Of a stretch of 64,000 nucleotides of DNA, positions 45,970-54,715 are shown piece by piece. A program made the translations under genes and the position numbers. The notes beneath the pieces are model-generated. The model saw only the letters and a list, made by a program, of their open reading frames with translations. It was not told the origin of the DNA and searched no databases. The stretch comes from Bermanella sp044597725. GTDB taxonomy: Bacteria > Pseudomonadota > Gammaproteobacteria > Pseudomonadales > Oceanobacteraceae. The stretch is taken from positions 1,178,001-1,242,000 of the forward strand of contig NZ_CP139003.1 of assembly GCF_044597725.1 (NCBI RefSeq), given 5' to 3'. Every line of letters begins with the position of its first letter. Position 1 is the stretch's first letter.

Positions 45970-46527
45970 CTAGAAGACAAAGCCTAAGTTAACTTGGTAG
46001 CTCTGACTAAGATCTTTGTGTAGATATTCAAGTCGCACAAATAAATGTGGGTGAACGTTGAATTGAGCACCGCCGCCAACAAATAAGCCGTCGTCGCCCT
46101 TAAAGCCCCAACCACCACGAGCTACGGCACTTAAAGTATGATGGATCTCGGGTAAGGGTTTACGCAGTACACCGCTAAACCATAAGCCGTCCACGTCAAT
46201 ACTGGTATTTTCGTATAAATCATCGCTTTGAATATATCCGGTTTCAATAGCGCCCTCTACGCCGTGACGTTGGCCAACGGTGTAGCCAAAAAATACCTGT
46301 GAACCAGGCGCTTTACCGTCTTCACTTGATAACAAAGAAGAACTATCGATGCGGTTATGGTTAACACCTACACCTAAATAGAGTTGGTCAATTTTTATAA
46401 CCACTTTTTTATCATCGACTAAATCATCGCTGTTTTCTTTTTTGTTACCATTTTCAGCGGTAGCAAAAGCCGCACTCGTGAGTAATGTCATGAATAGAGC
46501 AGTACGAAATAAAGCAAGCGTTTTCAT
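45970..46527 (-). CDS. Outer-membrane beta-barrel protein, uncharacterised
   Basis: 185 residues: signal peptide (about 1-24, ending SAAFATA), an acidic linker (ENSDDLVDDKK), then alternating hydrophobic strands (IDQLYLGVGVNHNRI; VFFGYTVGQRHGVEGAIETGY; GAQFNVHPHLFVRLEYLHK) ending in NLGFVF with a terminal Phe, the usual outer-membrane insertion signal. It resembles small eight-strand barrels (OmpA/OmpW-like). Function not known. Confidence 0.75.
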   Translation of the reverse strand: MKTLALFRTALFMTLLTSAAFATAENGNKKENSDDLVDDKKVVIKIDQLYLGVGVNHNRIDSSSLLSSEDGKAPGSQVFFGYTVGQRHGVEGAIETGYIQSDDLYENTSIDVDGLWFSGVLRKPLPEIHHTLSAVARGGWGFKGDDGLFVGGGAQFNVHPHLFVRLEYLHKDLSQSYQVNLGFVF

Positions 46528-46574
46528 AATAAATAGTTCAACCCGTTAATGAATAATTGAAACAGTTTAAGTGG

Positions 46575-47585
46575 TTAGTACGTAAGCTGCAAAGAGGGTT
46601 CCTGCATATTGGCAAACTGTTCGCGCAAAGTGAGAACTTGGTCAGACCAATAGCGTGGTGACTCGAACCAAGGAAACGCCTGCTTAAACGCAGGGTCAGA
46701 CCAGCGTTTACCTAGCCATGCGCTGTAATGAATGATGCGCATGGTACGCATCACTTCAATTAACCCCAGTTGATTGTGGGGGAAGGGCAAAAACATTTCA
46801 TAGCCGTCGCTCATGGCCGAAAGCTGGGCAAGCATGTCGCTACGTTCACCGTATAACAGCATCCACATATCTTGAATACGTGGGCTTAAGCGACAGTCAT
46901 CTAAATCGAGCATATATGGAGTGTGGTCGACCCATAATAAATTACTGGCATGCAAGTCGCTGTGGCTTAATTGCAATTTAGGCTGATGTTGCTGCCATTT
47001 TTCATCCACAAGCTGGACAATATCATTGGCTAAGCTTTGATAAGCCGAGCGAATAGACTCTTCAATAAGATCGTGCTCATAAAGAAAGGATAAACTATCT
47101 TTAATAAAGGTTTGCGGTGTCATTTGTGGTCGGTGTTTTATATCAATGCTATTGGCAACCTGATGCAGTCTGCCCAGAAGACGTCCCATTTGCTCAAAGT
47201 CATCAAGCTGTTCGATTTGTCCGCTATGGCCACCTTGTTTACGGAAAAGAGCGATAAAAAAACCGTCCTCTTCAAACAGCGATTGACCATCAATAAGTAA
47301 GGGAGGCACCACGGGCAACTCTGCTTCTACCGCTTCTAAGGCAAATGCATGCTCTTCTAAAATCGCTTCTTTTGACCAGCGCCCAGGGCGGTAAAACTTG
47401 GCAATGAGATCTTTATCGTCTTCTATGCCTACTTGATACACTCGGTTTTCATAACTATTTAGTGCCAGTACATGGCCCGAACATAATAAATTTTGTGAGG
47501 CTAAAATGCGGTCGAGTGTATTAAGAATTCGATCGGGATTGAGGCTGGCATATTCGTGGCTAAATTCCTCAGTATCACTGTTCAT
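46575..47585 (-). CDS. srkA: Stress response kinase A (YihE/SrkA)
   Basis: Ser/Thr kinase of the choline-kinase-like fold that opposes stress-induced death via the Cpx/MazEF link in E. coli. 336 residues. Visible motifs: NSYENRVYQVGIEDDKDLIAKFYRPGRWS (nucleotide-binding Lys), catalytic LSHSDLHASNLLW, and LDLDDCRLSPRIQDMW. In enterics it sits upstream of dsbA; here it lies between a barrel protein and comF. Confidence 0.93.
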   Translation of the reverse strand: MNSDTEEFSHEYASLNPDRILNTLDRILASQNLLCSGHVLALNSYENRVYQVGIEDDKDLIAKFYRPGRWSKEAILEEHAFALEAVEAELPVVPPLLIDGQSLFEEDGFFIALFRKQGGHSGQIEQLDDFEQMGRLLGRLHQVANSIDIKHRPQMTPQTFIKDSLSFLYEHDLIEESIRSAYQSLANDIVQLVDEKWQQHQPKLQLSHSDLHASNLLWVDHTPYMLDLDDCRLSPRIQDMWMLLYGERSDMLAQLSAMSDGYEMFLPFPHNQLGLIEVMRTMRIIHYSAWLGKRWSDPAFKQAFPWFESPRYWSDQVLTLREQFANMQEPSLQLTY

Positions 47586-47657
47586 CTCAAACTCCCCATA
47601 AAAATCCCATCATACCAGTTTGGGCCTTACTTCGGTTAACCAATTATCAGGGGAAGT

Positions 47658-48389
47658 TTATGGAGGGGTAATCATTTTGCTGGGTGTGCGTGCTAAACAC
47701 GCGATACTAACGCTAGCGACTCCGGCTCTAAGCAAACAAACACTGGCCGATTCGGCGGTTGCCCCAGTGGTAAGAACATCGTCCACTAACAAAACATGTT
47801 TATTTTTATAGTGATGCATGACTGAATGACAAGCAAATACACCGCGAACGTTGGCTAAGCGTTGTGCTCGGCTAAGTCCTTGTTGGGGTGGGTGCCAACG
47901 TATTCTGCGTAATCCATTCACACAGGGTATGTCAGCAAGCTTGCTGAGGCCGTGGGCCAGTTCAAGTGTCGGGCTGTGGCCTTTTCGCCATAATCGTCGC
48001 CAATGGTAAGGCATAGGGATAATAGCGTCGAAGTGGTGCTCGCTAATAACATCATTCAAAGCACTAAATAGTTGTGGGTTGGCTAGGTTCTTTCCGCTTT
48101 TAAAGCGTTGAATAATAAAGTCCATGGGGCTTTCATAGGTGAATGGGAACAGTACTTGGCGAAAGCTCGGTGGTCGAGATTGGCAATGTTTACACAGCAG
48201 ACCAAGTGGATTGGGTTCGGCGCACAATGGACAGCGTTCGGACGGGCGTGGCAGACTTTGCCAGCACAGTTCACATATACCGTTATTGAATGTGCAGGGC
48301 TCCAAGCACAAAACACATTGGTTGTTTTGTAGCCTGCTGTAAACCTTGTTTGATGAGATGGTTGACTGATTGCGGATTCTCGCTAACAT
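47658..48389 (-). CDS. comF: ComF family protein (phosphoribosyltransferase-like)
   Basis: 243 residues: amino-terminal zinc ribbon with paired cysteines (CVLCLEPC, CELCW, CPLCAE, CKHC) and a phosphoribosyltransferase domain with the PRPP loop VLLVDDVLTTGAT. ComF/GntX proteins take part in DNA uptake for transformation and in growth on DNA. Divergent from bioB, the usual neighbour in gammaproteobacteria. Its first codons overlap a probable BirA operator. Confidence 0.92.
   Translation of the reverse strand: MLARIRNQSTISSNKVYSRLQNNQCVLCLEPCTFNNGICELCWQSLPRPSERCPLCAEPNPLGLLCKHCQSRPPSFRQVLFPFTYESPMDFIIQRFKSGKNLANPQLFSALNDVISEHHFDAIIPMPYHWRRLWRKGHSPTLELAHGLSKLADIPCVNGLRRIRWHPPQQGLSRAQRLANVRGVFACHSVMHHYKNKHVLLVDDVLTTGATAESASVCLLRAGVASVSIACLARTPSKMITPP
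48337..48389 (+). promoter_or_regulatory. Probable biotin operator (BirA box) and bioB promoter
   Basis: CTGTAAACC at 48337-48345 and GGTTGACTG at 48360-48368 are 14 bp apart and match the TTGTAAACC-N14/15-GGTTTACAA biotin operator of Gram-negative bacteria; the two arms pair at 7 of 9 positions. The right arm contains TTGACT (48362-48367), a good -35, with TAACAT at 48384-48389 as -10 (16-bp spacing). BirA binding would block this promoter. The site lies inside the start of comF. Confidence 0.55.
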
Positions 48390-48478
48390 AGGCTAAAACA
48401 ATAGCTGAACAAAGCCCTGATTATCCTTTTCAAACAAAACAGGTCTATCAGGCATTGCGCTGAGAATTGAGGAAAACT

Positions 48479-49537
48479 ATGAACGCACAAGCAGAGCAAG
48501 GCATTCGACACGACTGGACAGAGCAAGAAGTACAGCATTTATTCGACTTGCCGTTTAACGACTTGTTGTTCAAGGCGCAGACCGTACACCGTACCTACTT
48601 CGACCCCAATGAAGTACAAGTCAGCACACTTTTGAGTATTAAAACCGGCTCTTGCCCTGAAGATTGTAAATATTGCCCGCAATCGGCCCATTATAATACA
48701 GGTTTAGAAAAACAGCGTTTAATGGAAGTTGAGGCTGTATTAAATAAAGCGAAAGAAGCCAAAGCCAAAGGTTCTAGCCGTTTCTGTATGGGGGCTGCGT
48801 GGAAAAACCCCAACAAACGCGATATGCCCTATGTGCTTGAAATGGTAAAAGGGGTTAAAGCGCTAGGTTTAGAAACCTGTATGACCTTGGGTATGTTAAA
48901 CCAAGATCAAGCCGATGAACTGGCTGACGCAGGTTTGGATTACTACAACCATAACCTTGATACCAGCCCAGAGTATTACGATAAAATCATTACTACCCGC
49001 ACCTATAGCGACCGCCTTGATACCTTGCAACATGTGCGCGATAGCGGCATGAAAATTTGTTCCGGTGGCATCATTGGTATGGGTGAACGTAAGCAGGATC
49101 GTATCGGTTTATTGGTACAACTTGCTAACCTGCCTAAGCAGCCTGAAAGTGTACCTATCAACATGTTGGTCAAGGTAAAAGGTACACCGCTGGAAAACGT
49201 AGAAGACCTCGACCCCATTGATTTTGTACGCTGCATTGCCGTTGCTCGTATTCTCATGCCAAAGTCGCATGTGCGTTTGAGTGCAGGCCGTGAAGATATG
49301 ACCGACGAAATGCAAGCTTTGTGTTTTATGGCTGGTGCTAATTCTATTTTCTATGGTGAGTGTCTACTTACTACACCTAACCCAGAAGCTCATGAAGATA
49401 TGCAGCTATTTAAACGTTTAGGTTTACGCCCCGAGCAAGCGATTGTTGATCATAACGATGATGAACAAGCCGAAGTGCTTAGCAAACAAGTGCAAAAAAA
49501 TGATCAGTCACAACCGTTCTATGATGCATCTGTCTAA
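48479..49537 (+). CDS. bioB: Biotin synthase
   Basis: Radical-SAM enzyme that inserts sulfur into dethiobiotin. 352 residues. The radical-SAM Cys motif in CPEDCKYCPQS is complete, and cysteines for the [2Fe-2S] cluster are present downstream. The frame opens at a TTG (48467), but the ATG at 48479 has TGAGGAAAA in front. First gene of bioB-F-H-C-D. Confidence 0.98.
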   Translation: MNAQAEQGIRHDWTEQEVQHLFDLPFNDLLFKAQTVHRTYFDPNEVQVSTLLSIKTGSCPEDCKYCPQSAHYNTGLEKQRLMEVEAVLNKAKEAKAKGSSRFCMGAAWKNPNKRDMPYVLEMVKGVKALGLETCMTLGMLNQDQADELADAGLDYYNHNLDTSPEYYDKIITTRTYSDRLDTLQHVRDSGMKICSGGIIGMGERKQDRIGLLVQLANLPKQPESVPINMLVKVKGTPLENVEDLDPIDFVRCIAVARILMPKSHVRLSAGREDMTDEMQALCFMAGANSIFYGECLLTTPNPEAHEDMQLFKRLGLRPEQAIVDHNDDEQAEVLSKQVQKNDQSQPFYDASV

Positions 49538-49543
49538 GCAGCC

Positions 49544-50716
49544 ATGGCGTTTCATTTACAAGAAGACCTAGCGCAGCGTCGTCAGCAGAATCTATATCGG
49601 CAAACGGCCATAGCAACCACCCCCCAAGGCCCCAACATGGTTATGGGGGGGCTTCCTTACCTTACTTTTTGCTCAAATGATTATTTAGGCTTGGCCAATC
49701 ACCCCGTGGTGATTAAAGCCTTTCAAAATGCAGCAAACGAGTATGGTGTGGGTGCTGGTTCTGCACATTTGGTTAACGGCCATAGTTACCATCATCAAGC
49801 TTTAGAAGAGGCTCTGGCAGAACATACTGGGCGTGAAAAGGCATTATTGTTCAGTACTGGTTACATGGCCAATCTTGGGGTTATATCTGCCTTATTAAAT
49901 AAGCAAGATGCGGTGTTTCAAGATAAATGGAACCATGCCTCTTTGCTTGATGGCGGTCTGCTCAGTGGTGCTCGTTTCCAGCGATACTTACACAATGACT
50001 TGAGCAACCTAGAAACACGTTTAGATAAAACGGATGCGCGACGTAAATTAATTGTTACGGATGGCGTATTTAGTATGGATGGCGATAGCGCAAACCTAAC
50101 CGAGTTGAGTGCCTTGGGGCAAAAACATGAAGCCTGGTTAATGGTAGATGATGCTCATGGTTATGGCGTATTGGGGGAGACCGGTGCGGGTTTGTGTGAA
50201 GCCCTAGGGGTTAATCAAGAACAAGTACCTGTGTTGATCGCAACCTTGGGCAAAGGGCTTGGTACTGCGGGCGCGTTTGTTGCTGGTAGCGCCACGCTTA
50301 TCGAATATTTAGTGAATTTTGCGCGCCCTTACATATACACCACTGCCATGCCCGCAGCCACTGCCGCAGCAACATTGGCGAGTCTTGAGTTGGTGAAAAA
50401 TGGGCAGGAAAAAAGAGCCCATTTAGCCGAGTTGATTCAATATTTTCGTGCGGGTGTTCAATCCCTGGGCTTTTCCTTAATGGATTCCAGTACTCCTATT
50501 CAGCCTATTTTAGTAGGGGATGCACAATCCGCATTAGCACTTAGCAATGCCTTACGTGAGCAGGGCATTTATGTGGTGGCCATTCGTCCACCAACGGTAC
50601 CTGCCGGAACCGCACGTTTGCGTATTACGTTAAGCGCGCAGCATAGTAAAGAACATATCAATCAGTTACTCAGTGCCTTAGAAAAGGCAAAAGGCCATTT
50701 GTCATTATGCAGTTAG
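49544..50716 (+). CDS. bioF: 8-amino-7-oxononanoate synthase
   Basis: PLP enzyme condensing pimeloyl-ACP (or -CoA) with alanine. 390 residues. Motifs: FCSNDYLGLANHP, GVGAGSAHLVNGH, DDAHGYGVLG, and the PLP lysine in ATLGKGLGTAGAF. Six bp after bioB; its 3' end overlaps bioH by 10 bp. Confidence 0.97.
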   Translation: MAFHLQEDLAQRRQQNLYRQTAIATTPQGPNMVMGGLPYLTFCSNDYLGLANHPVVIKAFQNAANEYGVGAGSAHLVNGHSYHHQALEEALAEHTGREKALLFSTGYMANLGVISALLNKQDAVFQDKWNHASLLDGGLLSGARFQRYLHNDLSNLETRLDKTDARRKLIVTDGVFSMDGDSANLTELSALGQKHEAWLMVDDAHGYGVLGETGAGLCEALGVNQEQVPVLIATLGKGLGTAGAFVAGSATLIEYLVNFARPYIYTTAMPAATAAATLASLELVKNGQEKRAHLAELIQYFRAGVQSLGFSLMDSSTPIQPILVGDAQSALALSNALREQGIYVVAIRPPTVPAGTARLRITLSAQHSKEHINQLLSALEKAKGHLSLCS

Positions 50717-51504
50717 CTACACGCGAATTTAATCGCCCCGACCTACCTACATTATTTTGTATTCATGGCTGGGCCAGTAATGGGCAAGTGTTTGAACCCT
50801 TAGCCCAAGTCTTCAAAGATCACTTTCATTTTGTGTGTGTTGATCTACCCGGTTTTGGCCAAAGCAAAACGCAAGACGCTCAATCTGATTATCACATTGA
50901 TAATTTGATTCCTGCGTTGCTGAAAATTGCGCCTGAGAAAGCTATTTGGTTGGGTTGGTCTCTTGGCGGCATGCTGGCGGTTCAAGCAGCAGCAAAAGAT
51001 CAAGTCGAAGCGTCTGATAGAATCGAGAAGTTGATTCTGCTTAATAGCAATGCGCATTTTATGGCCCATAAAAAGTGGCCAAATGGCGTGCCCGAACCCC
51101 TTTATAATGGTTTCATGGAAACCGTTAACGATGTTAAAACCACTTTACGACGGTTTGCTGCATTAACGGTTGTGGGCGAGCAGCAAGATATGCTGCATTC
51201 CCTTAAATGGTTGCAGCAAAACACACAAGTGCCTGCACCCAGTACAGAGGTATTGGAAATGAGCTTACGCTTACTGGGCCAGCTTGATAACCGTACTTTC
51301 TTGAAGCACCTAAAACAGCCCTGTTTACACTTGCTTGCTACCGATGATGCCGTTGTTCCCCATGGCGTGAGCCAAGACTTAAACAAACTTAACCCAATGC
51401 ATCCCGTGAGTTTTGTGCCTAATGGCAGCCATGGCAGTTTAGTCACGCAACCTCAAGTAGTCGCCAACGGCATTTTAACCTTCTTGGAGGGGTTGGATGC
51501 TTGA
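50707..51504 (+). CDS. bioH: Pimeloyl-ACP methyl ester carboxylesterase BioH
   Basis: Alpha/beta hydrolase that releases pimeloyl-ACP from its methyl ester, ending the BioC-BioH route. 265 residues. CIHGWASNGQVFEPLA oxyanion region, nucleophile elbow GWSLGG, Asp in LLATDDAVVPHG and His in PNGSHGSLV give the full triad. Overlaps both bioF and bioC, so translation is coupled. Confidence 0.95.
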   Translation: MQLATREFNRPDLPTLFCIHGWASNGQVFEPLAQVFKDHFHFVCVDLPGFGQSKTQDAQSDYHIDNLIPALLKIAPEKAIWLGWSLGGMLAVQAAAKDQVEASDRIEKLILLNSNAHFMAHKKWPNGVPEPLYNGFMETVNDVKTTLRRFAALTVVGEQQDMLHSLKWLQQNTQVPAPSTEVLEMSLRLLGQLDNRTFLKHLKQPCLHLLATDDAVVPHGVSQDLNKLNPMHPVSFVPNGSHGSLVTQPQVVANGILTFLEGLDA

Positions 51505-52282
51505 TAAGCAAGCGGTAGCAAAAAGCTTTAGCATGGCTGCCAATGAGTATGATGAATATGCTCGTGTGCAGCATCACGTGGCTAAGCAGTTACTTGATAA
51601 ATTACCCAAATTAAATACAGCGGACCATCAAATCCAAACCGTAGTTGATGTTGGTTGTGGTACAGGGTATTGCTTGCCTAGTTTGGCTGAGACGTACCCA
51701 ACTGCAAAAATCATCGGAGCGGATTTAGCCCCTGGTATGCTTGATTATGCCAAGCAGCATTACCCGCAATTTGATTATCAAATAGCCGATGCCGAAAGCT
51801 TACCATTCTCTGCAGCGAGTATTGACTTGGTTTTTTCTAACTTCGCAGTACAGTGGTGTGATCAATTTAGCCAAGTACTGCAGCAAATAAAAAAAGTACT
51901 AAAGCCTAACGGTTATGTTTTATTAAGTACCTTGGCGGAGGGTACTTTAAGCGAAGTGAAGCGCGCCTGGCAAAGCGTGGATAGTGCCCAACATGTTAAT
52001 AACTTTGAGACTATCGAGTCGTTACAGCACGCGGTAAATAATAGTGGTTTATTAATGCATTCAATGACTGACTATGAATATGTTGAGTATTATTCAGAGC
52101 TAAGAGGTCTGACCGATTCGTTAAAACGAATAGGGGCCCATAACGTAACGGAAGGTCGTAGTAAGGGACTAACCAGTCGACAAAAAGTAAAGCAGTTTAA
52201 GCTAGCCATGGAGCAATTTCGTTCTGCCCAAGGGTTGCCCGCACGCTACAACGTATTCACCGTTTTATTACAATATCTTTAA
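51497..52282 (+). CDS. bioC: Malonyl-ACP O-methyltransferase BioC
   Basis: SAM-dependent methyltransferase that caps malonyl-ACP so it can enter fatty-acid synthesis and grow to pimeloyl. 261 residues. KQAVAKSFSMAANEYDEYARVQHHVA is the family amino end; motif I is VDVGCGTGYCLPSL, then GADLAPGMLDYAK. Overlaps bioH by 8 bp. Confidence 0.95.
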   Translation: MLDKQAVAKSFSMAANEYDEYARVQHHVAKQLLDKLPKLNTADHQIQTVVDVGCGTGYCLPSLAETYPTAKIIGADLAPGMLDYAKQHYPQFDYQIADAESLPFSAASIDLVFSNFAVQWCDQFSQVLQQIKKVLKPNGYVLLSTLAEGTLSEVKRAWQSVDSAQHVNNFETIESLQHAVNNSGLLMHSMTDYEYVEYYSELRGLTDSLKRIGAHNVTEGRSKGLTSRQKVKQFKLAMEQFRSAQGLPARYNVFTVLLQYL

Positions 52283-52298
52283 TAACGAGAATTGAGCC

Positions 52299-52979
52299 AT
52301 GTCACGCCAACAATTTTTTATTGCCGGAACCGATACCGATGCAGGAAAAACCCTAGTAGCAAGCGGTTTACTTAATAAAGCAAAACAACAAGGGTTAAAA
52401 ACTTTAGGCTTAAAACCGGTTGCTGCTGGCTGTGAACAAACAGAAGCGGGGTTACGCAATAGTGACGCATTGGCTTTAATAGAACAAAGTACCGAAAAAC
52501 TCATGTACGAGCAGGTCAACCCCATTGCCTTAGAGCCCGCCATTGCTCCTCATATAGCGGCACAGTTAAACCGCAAACCTCTAGGTGCAGAGCGCATCAC
52601 GGGTTTGCTGCGCGGCGTATTGATGATTAACCGTGCCGACTTTACATTAATTGAAGGTGCTGGTGGTTATCGAGTACCGTTAAATCCTCGAGAAACCCTA
52701 GCCGATACCGTACAAGAACTTAAGCTACCTGTGATTCTCGTAGTGGGCATGAAGCTGGGTTGCCTAAACCATGCTCTGCTCACTGTAGAGGCCATTGAGC
52801 GTGATGGACTTAAGCTAGCAGGTTGGATAGCCAATCAAATCGATCCACAGATGGAAGCGTATGAAGAAAACCTTAATACCTTGCATGCTATGATACAGGC
52901 ACCCTGCCTTGGGACTGTGCCATATATAACATCACCCAGTGCTGAAACGGTTGCCTCCCACCTCAAACTACCTGAATGA
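52299..52979 (+). CDS. bioD: Dethiobiotin synthetase
   Basis: ATP-dependent ring closure of 7,8-diaminopelargonate with CO2. 226 residues. P-loop GTDTDAGKTLVASGLL, KPVAAGCE and EGAGGYRVPLN are present. Last gene of the operon; bioA is missing from it and must be elsewhere. Confidence 0.96.
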   Translation: MSRQQFFIAGTDTDAGKTLVASGLLNKAKQQGLKTLGLKPVAAGCEQTEAGLRNSDALALIEQSTEKLMYEQVNPIALEPAIAPHIAAQLNRKPLGAERITGLLRGVLMINRADFTLIEGAGGYRVPLNPRETLADTVQELKLPVILVVGMKLGCLNHALLTVEAIERDGLKLAGWIANQIDPQMEAYEENLNTLHAMIQAPCLGTVPYITSPSAETVASHLKLPE

Positions 52980-53177
52980 AGACTGTCCTTTTATGAGCAA
53001 GCGGTGTCTATTGTGGTGCCGCTGCACAGGTTTTTTGTTATGACTTATTTTGTCTTATAGTTAGCTCTATAGAACAAATTTGTATAAAAAACATCCAGAT
53101 CTCTGCTTGTTATGCAAACTTTGGTATTCTGTTATCAAAATTCATTCCCATAGTCTAAATCAGTATTAAAGTAACAA

Positions 53178-53206
53178 GCGGCAAGTTTGTGCCGCCTCTC
53201 TTTTTT
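53178..53206 (+). terminator. Terminator with no gene directly in front
   Basis: GCGGCA-AGTTTG-TGCCGC followed by CTCTCTTTTTT. It is 200 bp behind bioD. A weak promoter-like pair (TTGTTA 53107-53112, TGTTAT 53130-53135, 17-bp spacing) lies before it, so it could end a small RNA as well as the bio transcript. Confidence 0.7.
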
Positions 53207-53248
53207 GGTTAAATTATAGTCAGGTTAATCCACAAGTGGGAGAGGACG

Positions 53249-53497
53249 ATGGACGTAGGTGCAGTAGGCGGTGGTTCATTGGCAGCGGGCCTTTCAGGTT
53301 TGCAAAAAGGCCAAGAACAAGTAACCCAGGCCGCGCAAGAAATTGCGTCGGCAAATACGCAAGGCAGCCAGAGTACGACAAACTTGAGCTCATCTCTTGT
53401 AGAGCAGACTCAAGGTGTTCGCCAAGTGGAGGCCAGCGCTAAAGTGGTGGAAGCAGCTGATAAAACCGTGGGGAGTTTATTGGATGTTAAAGCTTAG
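53249..53497 (+). CDS. Small flagellar-rod-like protein, function unknown
   Basis: 82 residues. The amino half (AAGLSGLQKGQEQVTQAAQEIASANTQG) resembles the start of flagellar rod and hook proteins (a short helix ending in an IANANT-like motif). The carboxyl half (LVEQTQGVRQVEASAKVVEAADKTVGSLLDV) resembles their carboxyl helix. The long middle domain of those proteins is absent. No membrane segment. Strong ribosome-binding site GGGAGAGG. It may be a small cytoplasmic or flagella-related helix-bundle protein; the next gene is an SprA-type protease homologue. Confidence 0.75.
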   Translation: MDVGAVGGGSLAAGLSGLQKGQEQVTQAAQEIASANTQGSQSTTNLSSSLVEQTQGVRQVEASAKVVEAADKTVGSLLDVKA

Positions 53498-53586
53498 ATT
53501 CTAAGCACAAACTGGTTATCCACCGGTGCGTGCTAGGGCAAGCTGAAAATAGAGTTTAAGGCTCTTAGGTTTGCGAGGTGGTTAAT

Positions 53587-54639
53587 ATGAATATTCAATT
53601 TGGTAGTTCGGCCAGTGCGCCTCAAATTGCCCCCAGCACAGGCAATGAAGGTCGCGGTAGCGTTTCTGCGCCCACAGGTTCCGAAAACCAGAACACCACC
53701 AGCTTCGTGCCGCTTAAGCAAAACGATGAGCTAAGCAAGCCTAATGACAAGGATCCGCGTCAGGCTACGGATTCACGGCGCGAGGAGCAGCAAGCTCGCT
53801 CTCAAGCAAAAATTGATGAGCGTCGTCAAAAAGACCAGTCGGAGCAGGATAACGCTCGCGCCCAACAGCAAGAAAGTCGGAGCAGATCTGCTGATCGAGG
53901 TGATGAGGAAGCACGTCAGCTGGATCAACGATTGGAAGAGAATCGTCGTGCAGATGAAGCAACAAATGAATCACAATCGCAAGAGCGGGTTCAGCAACAG
54001 CGTCGTCTGGAGGAAGAGCTAAAAGTTATTCGTCAGTTGGCGGAACGAGACCGCGAAGTGCGTGCTCATGAACAAGCACACCAAGCGGTAGGCGGCCAGT
54101 ATGCCGGCGGAATGTCGTTGAGCTATGAGCGTGGTCCTGATGGAAAACGTTATGCCGTGGCAGGTGAAGTTGCTATTGATGTGGGCAAAGTTCCCGATGA
54201 CCCTCAGGCAACGCTAGACAAAGCCGAAACCGTGCGTCGTGCAGCTTTAGCACCAGCTGAGCCATCAGCACAAGACCGTAGAGTGGCTGCTCAAGCCATT
54301 CAAATTGCAGTAGAAGCTCGAAGCGATATACTGCAAGATCGTCAGGCCTCACTAAGAGAAAACGCTGATGCTCAAGATGCAGAGTCATCTGACAACAGCG
54401 ATGTAAACAATGAACAACAAGAGCAAAGAGCAAAACAAGAAAGTGAGGTAGAGCGCCAAGACGAAAGAAAGGCGCAGCAAGATAAGCAGCTTGAAGAGAG
54501 TAACAGAGTCAATGATGCCGCTGCTAACTTGCAAGAACTCAACGAGCGGTTAGCTCGTATTCAAGCACAACTTGTTGAAGTGAGTCAGCTTGATGACAGG
54601 GTTAAAGCAAGAGAAAACCTCTTGGATGTAACCACTTAA
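53587..54639 (+). CDS. SprA-related putative metalloprotease
   Basis: About 350 residues. The first 130 are low-complexity, charged and Gln/Arg/Glu-rich. Then a compact domain LAERDREVRAHEQAHQAVGGQYAGG carries an HExxH zinc motif (HEQAH, about 161-165), followed by SYERGPDGKRYAVAGEVAID. The carboxyl third is again charged coiled coil. This matches the SprA-related family of uncharacterised putative metalloproteases. GTG at 53578 is in frame, but ATG 53587 with GAGG 8 nt before is the better start. No signal peptide. Confidence 0.85.
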   Translation: MNIQFGSSASAPQIAPSTGNEGRGSVSAPTGSENQNTTSFVPLKQNDELSKPNDKDPRQATDSRREEQQARSQAKIDERRQKDQSEQDNARAQQQESRSRSADRGDEEARQLDQRLEENRRADEATNESQSQERVQQQRRLEEELKVIRQLAERDREVRAHEQAHQAVGGQYAGGMSLSYERGPDGKRYAVAGEVAIDVGKVPDDPQATLDKAETVRRAALAPAEPSAQDRRVAAQAIQIAVEARSDILQDRQASLRENADAQDAESSDNSDVNNEQQEQRAKQESEVERQDERKAQQDKQLEESNRVNDAAANLQELNERLARIQAQLVEVSQLDDRVKARENLLDVTT

Positions 54640-54658
54640 CTGGCAGTAAGGTGTTTGG

Positions 54659-54693
54659 AAAAAGCCACTCCAATTATGGATGTGGCTTTTTTT
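54659..54693 (+). terminator. Terminator after the SprA-related gene
   Basis: AAAAAGCCAC and GTGGCTTTTTTT arms with an interior bulge, 20 bp behind the stop. Its A-run and T-run could serve the convergent ndh as well. Confidence 0.85.
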
Positions 54694-54715
54694 ATGCCTA
54701 GATTAATATAATGCC

